A program made the position numbers and the translations under genes. A stretch of DNA of 64,000 nucleotides. Origin: Parapedobacter sp. SGR-10. GTDB lineage: Bacteria; Bacteroidota; Bacteroidia; Sphingobacteriales; Sphingobacteriaceae. The notes under the pieces were generated by a model. The model had not been told where the DNA came from. It was given only the letters and a program-made list of their open reading frames with translations, and did no database searches. Shown here one piece after another: positions 62,511 to 64,000 of the stretch; within the stretch, counting starts at the first letter, position 1; each line of letters begins with the position of its first letter. The stretch is from positions 1-64,000 of the forward strand of contig NZ_JAAJTJ010000004.1 in the NCBI RefSeq assembly GCF_011030405.1, read 5' to 3'.

Positions 62511-63452
62511 ATGACGGGAAACGAAAAAAAAGATTCAAATTCGGAAATAAATACACCGCTTGCCTTGTCCTACAAGGAGGATTTGACAAATTTCAATTTC
62601 CAAGCACACTACACAATTCTGAGGGGGAGTGATTTCGTAGTCCATGCTAGTCCGGTCGATGGATTTGTCAATGTGCTATTGGTTGAGGGGACCGGCACGA
62701 GTACTTATTTTGTAGATCAGACATCTTATCTCATCCGGTGCTGTGAGAATATACTGCACCCTATCCGAAAAGGTCAGCTTTTTGAATGGAAGAACCTGTG
62801 TGAAGAAAATGTTGCCATTCTCTTGTTTGTGCCATTGGTCGTATTGGAAGAATTTTATGTCAAGATGCTGACACAGGAGGAACGGTTTGAACATGGTTTC
62901 TTGACCAAGAGCGATCAACGTATCAATCTCATGGCCAGGCAGATTTTGGAGCATTCCGTACAGCAAGGTCATCTCGAAAGATTGCGTATACAGTCTCTGA
63001 TTACAGAAATATTGATACATCAGATTGAAGGCTTCTATGCCGAAAATGCGAAGCACGAGATCATTGTCAATAAAAATCACTATGATAAGATTTTACAGGC
63101 GAAAAAGATTATCGATACGGATTTATCACGAAATTATACGATCCATGAATTGGCAAAGGCTGTAGGTACAAATGAACAGTACCTCAAGAAATATTTCAAG
63201 CAATATTTTGGCAAGACGGTCATGAGTTACATTACCGAAGCAAAGATGGAACATGCTAAAAACCTCATCATGACAGGGGAGTATCGGGTGTCGGATGTGG
63301 CGAGAATGACGGGGTACAAGCATTCTACGCATTTCTCTTCTGCATTCAAGAGATTTTTTGGTTTTATCCCCAATTCCTTGCGCTATACTTTCATGGTAGC
63401 GCAGGAAGGGGTGCAATTCTTTGCCGAGATGGAACAGTATATCAGTATGTAG
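62511..63452 (+). CDS. AraC family transcriptional regulator
   Basis: A 313-residue regulator, with an N-terminal ligand-binding domain of about 190 residues and a C-terminal double helix-turn-helix (about 215-305). The second half shows YTIHELAKAVGTNEQYLKKYFKQYFGKTVMSYI and VSDVARMTGYKHSTHFSSAFKRFFG, the classical AraC pattern. It resembles PchR-type siderophore regulators. The ATG at 62511 is chosen because upstream residues contain the dyads. It is divergent from the TonB receptor operon, which it most likely controls. Confidence 0.92.
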   Translation: MTGNEKKDSNSEINTPLALSYKEDLTNFNFQAHYTILRGSDFVVHASPVDGFVNVLLVEGTGTSTYFVDQTSYLIRCCENILHPIRKGQLFEWKNLCEENVAILLFVPLVVLEEFYVKMLTQEERFEHGFLTKSDQRINLMARQILEHSVQQGHLERLRIQSLITEILIHQIEGFYAENAKHEIIVNKNHYDKILQAKKIIDTDLSRNYTIHELAKAVGTNEQYLKKYFKQYFGKTVMSYITEAKMEHAKNLIMTGEYRVSDVARMTGYKHSTHFSSAFKRFFGFIPNSLRYTFMVAQEGVQFFAEMEQYISM

Positions 63453-63468
63453 TATTTATAAAGCAGAA

Positions 63469-63501
63469 AACTCTTCCAAAGTTCAAAACTTTGGAAGAGT
63501 T
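63469..63501. terminator. Hairpin terminator between convergent genes, CTTCCAAAG variant
   Basis: AACTCTTCCAAAGTT (63469-63483) pairs perfectly with AACTTTGGAAGAGTT (63487-63501) around a 3-nt loop. It belongs to the CTTCCGAAG hairpin family, and lies 17 bp past the AraC stop and 28 bp before the receptor stop. Confidence 0.85.
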
Positions 63502-63529
63502 GAGAAGCTGTATTAAATACGATTTATCC

Positions 63530-64000
63530 CTAGAATTTATAACTCAAAGAAAATGCTGCATTTCTTGGATCGATTTGATTGATAAATCCCCCGCGGAAGT
63601 AAGAGTTTAACCCGACCTCATCCGTTAGGTTGTTGAGGAATACACGTGCCTGCCATTTATTGAGCTTATATCCCAACTGTGCATTCACTGTGGTATAGGC
63701 TGGCATGTCAAACGGTTCTATACCCGGATTGTACGTATGTCCGTCGTAATTGTTGCTATACTCATTGACCGGACGCTTGCCCACATAGTACACACCGGCA
63801 CTGAGACTCAGATCCTTCAAAAAACCTTGGTTGAATACATACTGTACCCATCCGTTTGCTGTGTGGTCGGGAGCATTCATTGGCGCGGAGCCATCTACAT
63901 ACGAAGGAGAATTCTTGTAACGTGCGTCCAGATAGGCATACCCAACCATGACGGTCAGATTGTCCAATATACGACCATTCAATTCGACCTCTATACCGTC
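63530..64000 (-). CDS. TonB-dependent siderophore receptor, C-terminal part (cut by window edge)
   Basis: Only the C-terminal part is visible. The frame stays open to the right edge: residues before the ATG-like point read GIEVELNGRILDNLTV, the usual run in siderophore receptors such as FhuE and FpvA. The last strands are SLSAGVYYVGKRPVNEY and YTTVNAQLGYKLNKWQARVFLNNLTDE, ending in SLSYKF with the terminal Phe of a barrel. The start and the plug are outside the window. Next to the AraC regulator and a second TonB receptor, it adds to the iron-uptake picture. Confidence 0.9.
   Translation of the reverse strand, partial: DGIEVELNGRILDNLTVMVGYAYLDARYKNSPSYVDGSAPMNAPDHTANGWVQYVFNQGFLKDLSLSAGVYYVGKRPVNEYSNNYDGHTYNPGIEPFDMPAYTTVNAQLGYKLNKWQARVFLNNLTDEVGLNSYFRGGFINQIDPRNAAFSLSYKF

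Noticed and set aside
1-64000. tRNA, rRNA or riboswitch genes
   Set aside because: No cloverleaf with GGTTCGAATCC-like T arms, no rRNA signatures and no recognisable riboswitch core was found by reading; short ncRNAs cannot be excluded.

Overview
The window is a contiguous chromosomal piece of a Bacteroidota bacterium, most likely of the Sphingobacteriaceae (Sphingobacterium/Pedobacter-like). Signs of this are the many TAnnTTTG promoter boxes close to start codons, the near absence of Shine-Dalgarno dependence, lineage-typical families (DUF4270, DUF5683, DUF4374, DUF2911, WG-repeat and outer-membrane beta-barrel proteins) and the gene order parA-parB-DUF5683-dapB-lepB. No tRNA, rRNA, CRISPR array, prophage or IS element with a DDE transposase was seen.

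Layout. 0-11.7 kb: GH3 beta-N-acetylglucosaminidase, TetR regulator divergent from an outer-membrane beta-barrel protein, a REP-associated tyrosine transposase (RAYT), a two-component system, a DUF4270/kelch lipoprotein pair and a DUF4369-like lipoprotein. 11.7-28 kb: asd, a PLP enzyme, a second outer-membrane protein with a CBM9-like partner, rnhB, sdaA, an acetate-type symporter with its DUF485 partner, an MBL hydrolase, an M1 peptidase and a WG-repeat protein. 28-41.5 kb: housekeeping genes ndk, ybeY, ruvX, a deformylase with a lipoprotein signal, bamD, rpoZ, coaBC, an RsmB/F-type methyltransferase, then mutL with two rhomboid-fold proteins and an EEP-family protein, and a C-terminal processing protease. 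41.5-47.4 kb: an accessory stretch with a GIY-YIG gene set among repeats, a toxin-antitoxin pair, fumC, an LpxH-like phosphoesterase and a flavin reductase. 47.5-54.3 kb: parAB-DUF5683-dapB-lepB, pdxJ, and the diadenylate cyclase cdaA. 54.3-64 kb: DUF2911 and DUF4091/GH123-like proteins, a FAD-oxidoreductase-like protein, and an iron-uptake-like locus (TonB receptor, DUF4374 lipoprotein, AraC regulator, second siderophore-type receptor cut by the window edge).

The most striking structure is between the genes. A RAYT gene (5453-5998) carries a two-hairpin REP element inside its own reading frame. Around it are at least eight further loci of palindromes with GTAG feet, including four identical copies of a perfect 28-nt palindrome placed on or beside stop codons. 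A second repeat family, with ends like GTCAT...ATGAC, brackets a small GIY-YIG gene. A third hairpin family (CTTCCGAAGTT...AACTTCGGAAG) sits at gene ends. Eight of thirteen convergent gene junctions carry one of these elements, so they probably serve as terminators. Other notable points are a TetR operator-like dyad spanning divergent promoters, two Fur-box-like dyads before the iron locus, a pseudo-rhomboid beside an intact rhomboid, and several genes whose promoters imply leaderless mRNAs.
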